NCBI GenBank assembly: GCA_033977085.1
Contig: CP138906.1
Coordinates: 2,604,001-2,668,000, forward strand
DNA length: 64,000 nucleotides
Direction: 5' to 3'
DNA from: Apirhabdus apintestini
GTDB taxonomy: Bacteria; Pseudomonadota; Gammaproteobacteria; Enterobacterales; Enterobacteriaceae
Shown here: piece by piece, positions 43,341 through 53,553 of the stretch
How the letters are laid out: every line of letters begins with the position of its first letter
How positions within the stretch are numbered: the first letter of the stretch is position 1
Notes under the pieces: model-generated
The model's database searches: none
What the model was told of the DNA's origin: nothing
What the model saw: only the letters and a program-made list of their open reading frames with translations
Position numbers and translations under genes: made by a program

Positions 43341-44118
43341 TGGTCGAACTACAACATCAACGGCTGATGGTGCTTGCTGAACAGCCCAGCTGGACAGCCT
43401 TATCGGCGCGGCGCCGGCACTGTCGCAACAGGCAGTGGATCAGGAATGGAGCTATATGGACTTCCCGGAGCACCTGCTACATGAGGAGAAACTGGCCCGG
43501 CATCAGCGTAAACAGGCGATGTACACGCGGATGGCAGCCTTCCCGGCGGTGAAGACGTTCGAGGAATACGACTTCACCTTCGCCACCGGCGCACCTCAGA
43601 AGCAAATCCAGTCGCTGCGTTCCCTGAGCTTCATCGAACGTAACGAAAACATCGTGTTGCTGGGCCCCTCGGGCGTGGGGAAAACACATCTGGCGATAGC
43701 CATGGGCTACGAGGCAGTACGGGCGGGCATCAAGGTTCGCTTCACAACAGCAGCGGACCTGCTGTTACAGCTGTCGACTTCCCAGCGTCAGGGGCGTTAC
43801 AAAACGACACTCAATCGCGGTGTCATGGCCCCCAAACTGCTCATCATCGACGAAATAGGCTATCTGCCGTTCAGCCAGGAAGAGGCAAAGCTGTTCTTCC
43901 AGGTCATTGCCAAACGTTACGAAAAGAGCGCGATGATCCTGACCTCTAACCTGCCGTTCGGGCAGTGGGACCAGACGTTCGCGGGTGATGCAGCCCTGAC
44001 ATCGGCAATGCTGGACCGGATCTTACATCACTCACACGTAGTCCAGATAAAAGGAGAGAGCTATCGACTGAAGCAGAAACGAAAGGCCGGGGTTATAGCG
44101 GAAGCTAATCCTGAGTAA
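43337..44118 (+). CDS. istB: IS21-family helper ATPase IstB, copy 2 (frame break near start)
   Basis: Identical in outline to copy 1, with Walker A GPSGVGKTH and Walker B LLIIDEIGYLP. One substitution changes a Leu to Pro near the N-terminus (YMDFPEHLL instead of YMDFLEHLL). It shares the same C-run break at about 43387. Confidence 0.83.
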
Positions 44119-44186
44119 GCAAGGTGGATCAATATTAGACCGTTGGTGGTGACGGTAAGTGGATCACTTTTTACCCGTTGTTGACA

Positions 44187-44622
44187 GTATGCGCTGCCTG
44201 ATTAAACTTAAACAGGCGAGCGGGCTATTATAAAAATCATTTCTCACAAAAATATGTGTTTCTTCACATTTATCTTTCTCTGGTAATCGATTGCGGTCGC
44301 GTTTCAGGGTTTATTCTGTCGGCGTTTTGGGGGGGATTGTCTGAATAAACGAATAAATTTCTTTATATTCCATGGAGCAGGTGGTTTCATTCTGCGTGGC
44401 GTGGCGTGGCGTGGCGTGGCGTGGCGTGGCGTGGCGTGGCGTGGCGTGGCGTGGCGTGGCGTGGCGTGGCGTGGCGTGGCGTGGCGTGGCGTGGCGTGGC
44501 GTGGCGTGGCGTGAGAAGATGACGACGCGTTTCATCGCCGTCACTCAGGCGCTGATCGGGCTTAACAGGCAGGGGCGCGTTGCATTGGCGACCCTGCCTT
44601 ATTAGCTACGCGACCATCAACA
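44187..44622. other. Displaced tsx promoter region and GTGGC array
   Basis: The part next to the IS (44187-44300) contains the sequence that would originally have preceded tsx. It includes ATGTGTTTCTTCACATTT near 44251, an imperfect palindrome resembling a CRP site; E. coli tsx is controlled by CRP, CytR and DeoR. The rest holds the 115-bp GTGGC array. No convincing gene. Confidence 0.55.
44396..44510. repeat. Pentanucleotide array, GTGGC x 23
   Basis: Twenty-three perfect GTGGC units, 115 bp, uninterrupted, then GTGAGAAG. The array stays open in several frames on both strands (VAWRG repeats on plus, RHATP repeats on minus), so ORFs through it are not informative. It lies about 110 bp from the end of yajI. 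Confidence 0.97.
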
Positions 44623-45208
44623 TTAATGCTTGCCAAACGGGGACCTGGCCGCAGGTTTAAAGTCAGGATCGGTCGGTACAATATCGTGTATTCGCACAAA
44701 CCCGAGCTCGCGCTGGCGCGATATCCGGCATGTCCAGTTGAATGACAATATCGCTCGGTACCAGAACGCTGGCCGCTTCACTTATCGTTCGGGTATGCGT
44801 ATTGACTTCCCGATAATCCTCGATCGTACCCTGAATTTCTCCCCAAACGATCTCGCCAGAAAAAGCGGGCAGTGGCCTGATGCTGTCACCTGTAATAGTG
44901 AGCGTGGCCTTTGTGCCAGTGCCATAGGCGATAATATTATCCAGCCTGAGCGTTAAATCGCCAATTTGGCTCTCTAATTGCGCCGGTGCTTTGGCGGCGG
45001 GAAGTAAATAGACGCCCTGTTTCGATTGTGCATTTAACGTATTTTGCTGAGTGAGTTTCACCGTTTGCTGATTTAAACGGTTCATTTTCTGCGCCAGAGC
45101 GCTGACCTCTTCTTTGGTTTCCTGAACCTGCGTGCGCGGAGCGCTACAGGCGGTTAATGTCAGCAGCCCGCTTGCGAGAATAAGTTTGATGCCCGGAGTT
45201 TTTAGCAT
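44623..45208 (-). CDS. yajI: YajI-type lipoprotein (DUF3251), one frame break
   Basis: The N-terminus has a lipoprotein signal (about residues 1-21) with lipobox LTACSA, then a coiled-coil-like Gln-rich stretch (VSALAQKMNRLNQQTVKL) and a beta-rich C-terminal domain. Position next to nrdR and overall pattern match E. coli YajI. At the GAGCTC at 44704-44709 there is one extra base; removing it continues LGFVRIHDIVPTDPDFKP to a stop at 44623, about 194 residues. Function unknown. Confidence 0.8.
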
Positions 45209-45356
45209 AAAAGATTCCTTATGTTCAGTCAGTTAACGCAGCGTAGGCGATGCCCGTGGGAAAGCATAGTGTTTTACTCTCAAAGTACATGCCGTTTTGC
45301 CGGCCTGCGAGTTCGGGGTAAACTACTCCCCATTTTCTCTTATTTCAGGTAGCCGT

Positions 45357-45807
45357 ATGCACTGCCCATTCTGTTTCGCCGTGGACACCAAAGTGATTGA
45401 CTCTCGCCTGGTCGGGGAAGGCGCCTCGGTACGCCGCCGCCGCCAGTGCCTGGTTTGCCATGAACGCTTCACGACATTTGAAGTAGCTGGAGCTGGTCAT
45501 GCCGCGGGTGATTAAAAGTAATGATATTCGCGAACCGTTCAATGAAGATAAGCTGCGTAGCGGAATGCTAAAAGCGCTGGAAAAACGGCCAGTGAGCGCT
45601 GACGATGTCGAAATGGCAATCAACCATATTAAATCGCAGCTAAGAGGTACCGGCGAGCGCGAATTGCCCAGTAAACAGATTGGTAGTCTGGTGATGGAGC
45701 AGCTCAAAAAGCTCGATAAAGTAGCCTATATCCGTTTTGCTTCTGTCTACCGTAGTTTTGAAGATATCCGTGAGTTCGGTGAAGAAATCGCCCGTCTACA
45801 GGATTAA
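45357..45807 (+). CDS. nrdR: Transcriptional repressor NrdR (one frame break)
   Basis: NrdR represses ribonucleotide reductase genes through an N-terminal zinc ribbon (MHCPFC...CLVCHERFTTFE) and a C-terminal ATP-cone (VIKSNDIREPFNEDKLRSG). The two domains lie in different frames because of one extra G in GGAGCTG at 45489-45495 (expected FEVAELVMPRV). Without it the protein is exactly 149 residues, the E. coli length. It heads the nrdR-ribD-ribH-nusB cluster and is divergent from yajI. Confidence 0.93.
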
Positions 45808-45812
45808 TAGTA

Positions 45813-46914
45813 ATGCAGGATGAAATTTATATGGCACGCGCGCTTTCTCTTGCGCGGCGCGGTCGTTTTACTACCACACCTAACCCCAATGTCGGGTGCG
45901 TAATCGTTCGCGAAGGGAAGATTGTGGGAGAGGGGTTTCACTATCGGGCGGGGAGCCGCATGCGGAAGTGCACGCGCTGCGTATGGCTGGCGATAAAGCT
46001 CGCGGCGCGACGGTATATGTGACGCTGGAGCCGTGTAGTCACCATGGCCGCACGCCGCCCTGCTGTGACGCACTTATCGCCGCAGGCGTGGCGCGCGTAG
46101 TGGCTGCAATGCAGGATCCTAATCCTCAAGTTGCCGGACGCGGTTTGCGACGCCTGAGCGATGCCGGTATTGCCGTAAGCCACGGCCTTATGATGGCCGA
46201 GGCGGAAGTGCTTAATCGCGGTTTTTAAAGCGCATGCGCACAGGCTTTCCGTGGGTGCAGTTAAAGCTTGGTGCTTCGCTGGATGGGCGCACGGCGATGG
46301 CTGACGGGGAAAGCCAGTGGATTACCTCGGTACAGGCGCGGCGCGATGTGCAGCGTTTCCGTGCGCAAAGCTCAGCCATACTGACCGGCAGCGGTACGGT
46401 GCTGGCAGACGATCCTTCTTTAACCGTGCGATGGGACGAGACTCGATGCGCAAACTCAGGCGCTATATCCGCGCTCAGCGCTACGCCAGCCGGTGAGGGT
46501 GGTGGTGGACGGCGCTAACAGAATAACGTCTCGCCATCGTCTGGTGCAATTACCGGGAGAAACCTGGCTTGCCCGGATACAGCCTGATGCAGAATCGTGG
46601 CCCACGGGCGTTTCGCAGATAGCGATCCCTGAGCATAACGATCGTCCGGACCTGGTTGCCCTGATGATGATTCTGGGTAAAAACAGATTAATAGCGTCTG
46701 GGTAGAGGCGGGGGCCACGCTCGCGGGTGCGCTGCTGCAGGCAGGCCTGGTGGACGAAATTATCGTGTACCTGGCGCCCAAGCTGTTAGGAAATGCTGCG
46801 AGAGGTTTGTGCACATTGCCTGGTCTAACCAGGCTGGCGGATGCGCCTAAACTGGTCTTTAGCCAGGTTGCCGCAGTTGGGCCAGATCTTCGCCTCACGC
46901 TGACGCCCGCATAG
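45813..46914 (+). CDS. ribD: Bifunctional riboflavin deaminase/reductase RibD (four frame breaks)
   Basis: It catalyses the second and third steps of riboflavin synthesis. The N-terminal deaminase has the zinc motif HAEVHALRMAG and PCSHHGRTPPCCDAL. The C-terminal reductase starts at about residue 145 with KLGASLDGRTAMADGESQWI and contains WVEAGATLAGALLQAGLVDE. Breaks: near 45957 (CC for CCC), 46220-46226 (T run), 46438-46444 (an extra A in GAGACTC) and about 46680 (A run). The net correction gives 367 residues, identical to E. coli. Four lesions in a gene normally needed for growth are suspicious. Confidence 0.92.
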
Positions 46915-47009
46915 GATATTCACCCGGCCCCAAAACCGTAAGCAGTATGTGAAAGAGTATGATAGAATCCGCCCACCTGCGGGGCCTGTAAATATGTTAA
47001 AGGATAAGT

Positions 47010-47479
47010 ATGAATATTATCGAAGCTAATGTAGCCGCCCCGGGCGGGCGCGTTGCAATTACTATCGCGCGTTTCAACAATTTCATAAATGACAGCCTGC
47101 TGGATGGCGCTATTGATGCGCTAAAGCGTGTTGGTCAGGTCAGTGAAGAAAATATTACCGTGGTCTGGGTTCCCGGTGCGTATGAGCTACCGCTGGCCGC
47201 ACAGGCGCTGGCGAAAACCGGCAAATACGATGCGATTATTGCGTTGGGAACAGTGATTCGCGGCGGTACCGCGCACTTTGAATATGTCGCGGGGGTGCCA
47301 GTAATGGTTTAGCCCAGGTTGCACAGGCATGTGACATTCCGGTCTCTTTTGGCGTACTCACCACGGAAAGCATTGAGCAGGCGATTGAGCGCGCGGGTAC
47401 TAAAGCTGGCAATAAAGGCGCTGAAGCTGCGCTGACCGCACTTGAAATGATTAATGTACTAAAGGCGATTAAAGCCTGA
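47010..47479 (+). CDS. ribH: 6,7-dimethyl-8-ribityllumazine synthase (one frame break)
   Basis: It makes the lumazine precursor of riboflavin and forms an icosahedral shell. Motifs: MNIIEANVAAPGGRVAITIA, VPGAYELPLAAQALAKTGKY and GTVIRGGTAHFEYVAG. The frame then breaks in a G run (five where six are expected) at about 47289-47293 and continues ASNGLAQVAQACDIPVSFGV to a stop at 47479. Corrected length is 156 residues, as in E. coli (where the gene is also called ribE). Confidence 0.93.
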
Positions 47480-47498
47480 ATTTTGTAAGGGGAATTCC

Positions 47499-47918
47499 GT
47501 GAAACCTGCTGCTCGTCGTCGTGCCCGTGAGTGTGCCGTCCAGGCGCTCTACTCCTGGCAGTTATCTCAGAACGACATTGCCGATGTTGAATATCAGTTC
47601 CTGGCGGACCAGGATGTTAAAGACGTCGACATAACGTATTTCCGTGAACTGCTCACCGGGGTAGCGACCAACAGCGCATACCTTGACGGGTTGATGAAAC
47701 CGTATTTGTCGCGTCAGCTTGACGAACTTGGGCAGGTGGAGAAAGCGGTGCTGCGCGTGGCGCTGTACGAACTGGCGAAACGTGACGATGTGCCTTATAA
47801 AGTGGCCATCAATGAAGGTATCGAACTGGCGAAAACCTTTGGCGCCGAAGACAGTCATAAATTTGTCAACGGCGTACTCGATAAAGCCGCGCCGCATATA
47901 CGTCCCCGCAAAAAATAA
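47499..47918 (+). CDS. nusB: Transcription antitermination factor NusB
   Basis: An all-helical RNA-binding protein that joins NusE at boxA in rRNA leaders. 139 residues, GTG start, with MKPAARRRARECAVQALYSW and FVNGVLDKAAPHIRP. The frame is intact and it is co-oriented with ribH, 20 bp downstream. Confidence 0.96.
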   Translation: MKPAARRRARECAVQALYSWQLSQNDIADVEYQFLADQDVKDVDITYFRELLTGVATNSAYLDGLMKPYLSRQLDELGQVEKAVLRVALYELAKRDDVPYKVAINEGIELAKTFGAEDSHKFVNGVLDKAAPHIRPRKK

Positions 47919-47944
47919 CTTCGAGGCCGGTTTACCGGCCTTAA

Positions 47945-47966
47945 TTTTGAGTCCGACTGAGGCTAA
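47945..47966 (+). terminator. Hairpin between nusB and thiL
   Basis: GGCCGG (47945-47950) and CCGGCC (47955-47960) with a TTTA loop, followed by TTAATTTT. The short stem may terminate or attenuate transcription into thiL. Confidence 0.65.
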
Positions 47967-47971
47967 CTGCT

Positions 47972-48949
47972 TTGGCAAGCGATGAATTTTCTGTTATAGC
48001 CCGCTATTTTGACCGCGTACGCCGCGTCCGGCGTGATGTTGAAACCGGTATCGGTGATGACTGCGCGTTATTGAATGTGCCCGAGAAGCAAACGCTGGCT
48101 ATTAGCCAGGATACGCTGGTCTGTGGAATACATTTTCTGGCCGATATCGCGCCCGGCGATCTGGCGTATAAAGCGCTGGCGGTTAACCTGAGCGATTTGG
48201 CGGCCATGGGCGCCACACCCGCCTGGGCAACCCTGGCGCTGACGCTGCCAGAAGTCAACGAAGACTGGCTGGCGGCCTTCAGCGATAGCCTGTTTGAGCA
48301 GCTCGATTATTATGAAATGCAGCTTATTGGCGGAGATACCACGCGCGGGCCGTTGGCGATGACGCTTGGCATTCATGGTTTATTGCCGCAGGGGCGAGCG
48401 TTAAAGCGCAGCGGTGCCTGCGCGGGCGACTGGATATTCGTTACTGGCACCCCCGGCGACAGCGCTGCGGGCCTGGCCGTATTATTGGGGCAATTTGCGC
48501 CGTCGGATGATAAGCACACTGATTATTTATTGCAGCGCCATTTGCGGCCTGTACCAAGAATTTTACAAGGCCAGGCGCTGCGCGGATTAGCCAGTAGCGC
48601 CATTGACCTGTCCGATGGACTGGTCGCTGATTTAGGACATATCCTTAAAGCTAGCGGCTGCGGCGCCCGTATTATGCTCGATGCTTTACCTTACTCGGCG
48701 GCGCTGGCGCAAAGCGCGACGCCCGAACAGGCCCAGCGTTGGGCGCTTTCCGGTGGTGAAGACTATGAGCTTTGCTTCACCGTACCAGAGCGTAATCGCG
48801 GTGCGCTGGAAGTGGCGCTGGGCTATCTGGGAACGCCGTTCACCTGTATCGGACAAACCACCGCGGCGGCGGAAGGCATTCAGTATTTGCAAAATGGCCA
48901 GCCGGTGACGCTGGCATGGAAGGGTTATGACCACTTTGCACAGCAGTAA
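47972..48949 (+). CDS. thiL: Thiamine-monophosphate kinase
   Basis: It phosphorylates thiamine monophosphate to the diphosphate cofactor. The 325-residue protein (E. coli 325) has a TTG start (LASDEFSVIARYFDRV by codon). ATP and metal motifs include GIGDDCALL, VNLSDLAAMGATP, IGGDTTRGPL, SAIDLSDGLVADLGHI and ALSGGEDYELCFT. The frame is intact; its end overlaps the start of pgpA. Confidence 0.95.
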   Translation: MASDEFSVIARYFDRVRRVRRDVETGIGDDCALLNVPEKQTLAISQDTLVCGIHFLADIAPGDLAYKALAVNLSDLAAMGATPAWATLALTLPEVNEDWLAAFSDSLFEQLDYYEMQLIGGDTTRGPLAMTLGIHGLLPQGRALKRSGACAGDWIFVTGTPGDSAAGLAVLLGQFAPSDDKHTDYLLQRHLRPVPRILQGQALRGLASSAIDLSDGLVADLGHILKASGCGARIMLDALPYSAALAQSATPEQAQRWALSGGEDYELCFTVPERNRGALEVALGYLGTPFTCIGQTTAAAEGIQYLQNGQPVTLAWKGYDHFAQQ

Positions 48950-49442
48950 GGCGGAAGCGAAGCGCCGCCTGAATTTACGAAATCCGTGGCATTTACTGGC
49001 TACAGGGTTTGGCAGCGGGCTTAGTCCGGTGGTGCCAGGCACCATGGGATCGCTGGCGGCGATCCCTTTCTGGTGTCTGCTTATTTTACTGCCCTGGCAG
49101 CTCTATTCTTTGGTGGTGATGCTGGGGATTTGCATCGGCGTCTATTTGTGCCATCGCACCGCGCGGGATATGGGCGTGCACGATCACGGCAGTATCGTCT
49201 GGGATGAGTTTATCGGAATGTGGATAACGCTGATGGCGCTGCCGATAAATGACTGGCGGTGGGTTGCCGTGGGGTTTGTGATTTTCCGCATCCTGGACAT
49301 GTGGAAGCCCTGGCCAATCCGCTGGTTCGACAGGAACGTGCAGGGCGGAATGGGCATTATGGTTGATGATATTATCGCCGGCATTATCTCTGCGGGGATC
49401 ATTTGGCTTATTGGGCATTACTGGCCTATTGGGCTGTTATAG
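48927..49442 (+). CDS. pgpA: Phosphatidylglycerophosphatase A
   Basis: A small inner-membrane phosphatase of 171 residues that converts phosphatidylglycerophosphate to phosphatidylglycerol. Motifs: NPWHLLATGFGSGLSP, VPGTMGSLAAIPFW, GVHDHGSIVWDEFIGMWI and the C-terminal GGMGIMVDDIIAG. It starts inside the end of thiL (23-bp overlap). Intact. In E. coli yajO follows; here 7.7 kb of accessory DNA intervenes. Confidence 0.95.
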   Translation: MTTLHSSKAEAKRRLNLRNPWHLLATGFGSGLSPVVPGTMGSLAAIPFWCLLILLPWQLYSLVVMLGICIGVYLCHRTARDMGVHDHGSIVWDEFIGMWITLMALPINDWRWVAVGFVIFRILDMWKPWPIRWFDRNVQGGMGIMVDDIIAGIISAGIIWLIGHYWPIGLL

Positions 49443-49868
49443 TCCTGAACCTCAATCCTGATTTTATCCGATGAGAAATTTTTTTATTTCCGGCGCGCTT
49501 TTAGGTGCGCCGCGTTTTATGGGCTAAAACCGCGCGATATTTAGAGCGCAAGCCGAATCAATAACGCTGAGCGCTTATCGCCGATATGGCTAGCGCGGCA
49601 GCCAGCTCAATTCATGATATCTGGATAAGTTACCGCGAAAATAGATAGTCAGCTTTATTAATTTTATAGAGTTAATGCTTTGTTTTGGTGCGCAGCAACG
49701 CCAAATAATTATCTGGAGATATTTAATAATAAGTTAAAAATAATTCTAAGATAAATAGAGGCTGCTATTAATAGGATACGAACATTATGTATTCTAGGCG
49801 CCATTTTAAATGACGCCCGGAAAAGGAGATAATTGAAAAGCAGGCGTGACTTATAACTTACAAATAAC
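49443..49868. other. Intergenic region at the pgpA junction
   Basis: About 425 bp. A hairpin GGCGCGC...GCGCGCC-like (about 49492-49513, CCGGCGCGCTTTTAGGTGCGCCGCG) followed by TTTTAT may terminate pgpA. The remainder is AT-rich, with no gene. Confidence 0.5.
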
Positions 49869-50538
49869 TTATAAATAGTACAGTTCGACAGTCGACTGGC
49901 CGTCCAGATGCACCGCTTTAGTCAGATCCAGTTCGGAGCCTTTATTGATGGCGGCCTGAAGCTGGAATGTTCCGCTAAGCGTCGTAAAAGCTAATGGCGT
50001 ATTATCGCCAGCGGCAGCGCCTACGGAGGCTATATAGTCTGGGCTGAGCCATAAATATACTGGCTTAGACCATGACTTGCCGCCATCAGCAGAGAGAAGG
50101 TTTTTACCGACGTACCGCCATCCACGGTTACGCCACTAAGCAGCATTCGATATGCTCCTATTTTACTTGTGCCGTCCATGCCCAGCCCCTGCAGAGGGGT
50201 AGTCTCGGTGACAACGACAGTCAGTATATTTTTACCAATCGGGCGAACCATTGCGTCACTTTTAACATCAATGGTTTTAAGTGCGACTTTTGCCGGTGCA
50301 TCGCAGGTGATAGTAAAATCGACAGTTTTTCTCGGCAGCACAGTATAGTCATCCAGTACAATATCGCTGGCTTTAATAGTGCCATAATCAATAGTGGACC
50401 CACCGGCAATTTCCGGCTTACAGGCGGTGGGAACAATAGTGCCGATGACTTTCACATCGACGCTGTCTGCGGCCGTAGCGGTATTCACAGTCAGCGCTAG
50501 CGCCGCTAAAGCGAGTGCTTTCCTGGTTTATGTTTCAT
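49869..50538 (-). CDS. DUF1120-family secreted protein C (two frame breaks)
   Basis: Third copy. From ATG 50538 the signal peptide reads MKHKTRKALALAALALTVNT after one A is restored near 50525. The body ADSVDVKVIGTIVPTACKPE follows. A second one-base loss in an A run near 50097 switches the frame; after it, KNLLSADGGKSWSKPVYLWL and the C-terminus AINKGSELDLTKAVHLDG complete about 223 residues. It is very like copies A and B. Function unknown; fimbrial-like export is an inference. Confidence 0.75.
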
Positions 50539-51045
50539 TTCAGATCCCTTGGTGCTTTCTGGTAATAACTAAATTGTGTGAATATCATCTGCCGGATGCT
50601 ATTTATTTTATAACCGCCGGTTTAGATTGTAGGATGGTACTTAAAGTAAGGTTTTGGGTAAATATGGATATTTACTTTTGAGAAAAGTCACCCATTAAAT
50701 TTATACAATTTCAATATGTAATAAGTTTGATTTTGTTCATCTAATTTTCTTTTTTAAAAAATATATAGGGCAATGGCCAGAATATCGTGTTTGATCTTTT
50801 ATTTTTAATAAGATTATAGGGTGGGAAATATTTTTGGTAAGAGTGAATTGTTGGTTTGGTTAATCTTTTTTATTTCTGTGATTGGTTATTTCACCCATGC
50901 TTATAAAGAATAGAGTCCTGATTGCGCTATTGATGAATTTTCTGTGCAATTAAACGTTTTTCAGATGGAGAACCGTGGTTGTGGTGATTTTTTAAAGGTG
51001 CCGGTTGAAGTTTCACCCATAAAAATTAACTTAATCAATAAGCGT
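50539..51045. other. Intergenic region, strongly AT-rich
   Basis: About 500 bp of AT-rich DNA between DUF1120 copies C and D. No gene is visible. It contains the presumed promoter of copy C. Confidence 0.5.
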
Positions 51046-51695
51046 TAATTATAAATAGTACGGTTCGAGAGGGGGCGCCCGGATGTTCAGCTTTAGTCAA
51101 GCCTAACCCAGCGCCTTTATTGATTGTGGACCGTCATTGGAATGTTGCATTCATAGTGGTGAACGCTATAGGTTACTGTCACCTTCACTCGATGCAAAAG
51201 AGGTTAACTATCCAGACCACGGCCGGGTATACCTTTTAAATCCCGTGATGTTGCCACTGTTTGGCAATATCACCGTGTTATGCAAGTTCCCGCTTCAATG
51301 GTAAGATATTTAAACGCTATTAAATATTGCACCTCTTTTCTTATCCCCATCCATACCCGGCCCGTTAACAGGCTTTGTATCGTCGATATCAATGGTAAGC
51401 ACGGTTTTACCTGCCGGGCGAGCCAGTGAGTCGCTTTTGGTATCGATAGCGTTGAACGCGACTCTGGGGCAGGAGCGCCACGGGTCATAGCAAAACTAAT
51501 CGTTTGTGCGGGTAAAACAGTAAAATCGCCTTTCAAAATATCGGCGGCTTTAATAGTGCCATAGTCGACAACTGCCCACCAATCTCAGGCGTATAGAAGA
51601 GTACCGATATTTTTACCTCCGCGCTTTCTGCCGCGCTGGCGGTGCGCGCGGCCCGTGCAAAAGCCGCCGGGACTTTCCCTAATTTATCCTTCATA
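51046..51695 (-). pseudogene. Degenerate DUF1120-family gene D
   Basis: Minus-strand remains of a fourth copy. The 3' end (TTATAAATAGTACGGTTCGA on plus) aligns with copy C but soon diverges with several indels. A central piece (51270-51536 region, VLPAQTISFAMT) and the N-terminal AESAEVKI-like segment are recognisable. Many separate lesions, including ones outside homopolymers, show real and older decay. Confidence 0.7.
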
Positions 51696-51895
51696 TCCTA
51701 AACCTTGACGCTGTCTGGTGATTAGAAACTGTATAAATCCTTCCACGATAAGGCGGTTATTTTTAGGTCTGTTGGTTCCGGTTGTATGATGGTGCGAAAG
51801 GGGCAAATACGAGCTTTAACTTTAGGGAAAAGCCATCTCAACGCCGGGCAGAAGGAGATTTTACCCAGCCAGACAAATGATAAATCTGTGTGAAA

Positions 51896-52756
51896 CTAAC
51901 TGCGCATGCCGTGAAGGTGCCGGCAGCAAATATGGCAATGCATGGCGTGCGCATCCCAGGCGAGAAAGGGCCGGCGGCAGCGCGCGCAGTGCCGCTGATG
52001 TAAGGGAATATATTGCTGTCGGGCAGGGGCAACCTCTGCGGTTACCGTTATGGCGTTATGCAGGCAGCTGGCGACACAGGCTTTGCAGCCGGTACATTTT
52101 GCATCGTCAATCATCCAGCCTCCTTCATTAAATATCAGAGCGCCCTCCGGGCAGGCGCGTCCGCAGGCGCCGCAAAGCTGGCAATTTTGCGGTGAAATCG
52201 CCAGTGCATATTCCCGATAGCGGGAAAAATAACGGCGATGTAGCCGCTTACCCGGCGTTACGCTCGCCTGAAGCGCATCATTGTGTTGAGGCAAATGCAG
52301 TAACCGGCGAAGCCCGGCGTTTTGTTCCGGCGCAGCGGGAGGAAGCGCCTGCCAGACAGGCTCATTGACTGCCTGCAAATAAAGATTCAGACGGGCGATC
52401 GCCAGCGCCCAGCCCGGAGCAGCGGTAACATTCGAGCTCGACGGCCCGAATATGATATTCCGCGTGCCATGACTTCAGCTCTTCAACGTCCGGCGCAGGA
52501 TACGTAAGCGGCGCGCACAGCACGCCTGAGCGATACCCGCGTCGCGGTGGCCGTATGCCGGTAATTGCGTTGACAGGGCAGACGAACAGGCAGGCTCCAC
52601 AGTCGGTGCACTGTGGCTGGTTGAGGGTTATTTCTGCTTTATTGATTGTGATAGCCCGCGTCGCGCAGGCCTCTGCACAGGCGCGACAGGTGGAAAAACG
52701 AAAGCGCTGGCGCAAGCACCCGCCGTCGCGGCGGGGCTGTCAGAAAGGAATACCAT
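51896..52756 (-). CDS. Multi-cluster ferredoxin-type protein at the end of the dms-type operon (two frame breaks)
   Basis: About 286 residues after correction. It starts at ATG 52756, overlapping the stop of the membrane anchor gene (TAATG). Two [4Fe-4S] motifs lie in the N-terminal half (CRACAEACATRAI, CTDCGACLFVCPVNAI) and two in the C-terminal half (CQLCGACGRACPEGAL, CTGCKACVASCLHNAI), then a zinc-ribbon-like tail (CARCRRPF...CHIC). The frame breaks are a C run near 52720 and an extra base in GAGCTC at 52434-52439; the corrected middle reads RAVSSNVTAAPGWALAIARL. It resembles NapF- or YdhY-like electron carriers or maturation factors. The partner is presumably the reductase upstream. Confidence 0.7.
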
Positions 52757-53553
52757 TACTGAATGCTAAAAAAGGTGAAGCGCTGGAGAATTTCAGCCAC
52801 CGCGATCAACACGCAGCCGGATAACAGCAGCGGTGATTTTCCGCGCCGGGCCGCCAGCGTGAACAGCAGGACGCCGACCGCTGAACTAATCCATGCGCTC
52901 AGGCGCATACCAGAGAGCAGGCGAAATGCCGTCAGCGGATAGTGTGGGAACGTCACCGCTTCACTGCGCGCGGCGTCTGAAAGCCAGCTTATATAATCCG
53001 GCTGAACGAGGAGACGAAGCGCCAGTGCGGCAATAGCGATACCGGCGAGAACCCTGAGTGCGCGAGGCGATAAAGGTAAAATCCATGCGGAAAATACCGC
53101 CCCCAGCAGCGCGGCGGACCCGTAAAACATGAACAGCGTATTAATATGGCGCCAGGTAACGACAGTGGCGTGCATATAAATCGCGCTCATACAAAGCAGA
53201 TCGACAAGCCCACAAAGCGCCGCAGCGAACAGTAATACGCGAGGCGGCGTGCGGCGCAGCAGCGCGCACAGCAGTGCGATACCTGACAGCCCATGGTACA
53301 GAGCGGCAAAGACGATTTCCCGGCTAAGCCATGAGCTGGCAAAATGGCGCAATGCATTAAACGCGTTCAGCGGATACCCCATATGCAGGGTAGACGCCAG
53401 TAACCCAAGCCCGGCGCTGAAACAAATAAAAAGCACTGCCAGCGTGCGTTGGGTGGGGGCCAGCGACTTTGGCGAGAAGCAGGCGAATACGCACATCACG
53501 CCCACTGATGCCTGTACCAGCAGAGTAAACAGAATTAACGGTAACTCATGCAT
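52756..53553 (-). CDS. DmsC-type membrane anchor of a molybdopterin oxidoreductase
   Basis: A 265-residue protein with eight predicted membrane helices (start MHELPLILFTLLVQASVG, ATG 53553). It matches DmsC/YnfH, the quinol-oxidising anchor that holds the catalytic dimer at the membrane. The start overlaps the dmsB-type stop. An upstream extension to 53574 is unlikely. Conserved features: LGLLASTLHMGYPLNAFNAL and HINTLFMFYGSAALLGA. Intact. Confidence 0.88.
   Translation of the reverse strand: MHELPLILFTLLVQASVGVMCVFACFSPKSLAPTQRTLAVLFICFSAGLGLLASTLHMGYPLNAFNALRHFASSWLSREIVFAALYHGLSGIALLCALLRRTPPRVLLFAAALCGLVDLLCMSAIYMHATVVTWRHINTLFMFYGSAALLGAVFSAWILPLSPRALRVLAGIAIAALALRLLVQPDYISWLSDAARSEAVTFPHYPLTAFRLLSGMRLSAWISSAVGVLLFTLAARRGKSPLLLSGCVLIAVAEILQRFTFFSIQ

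Noticed and set aside
44311..44605. Two opposite ORFs of 77 codons across the GTGGC array
   Set aside because: Both are open because the repeated unit has no stop in these frames; flanking residues show no family pattern and ribosome sites are weak.
47562..47978. 138-codon minus-strand ORF opposite nusB
   Set aside because: It is antisense to a conserved gene and has no family signature.
52420..52445. A fifth cysteine pair (CYRC) in the ferredoxin-like protein
   Set aside because: It appears only in the uncorrected frame. Removing the extra base at the GAGCTC gives a natural continuation without these cysteines.
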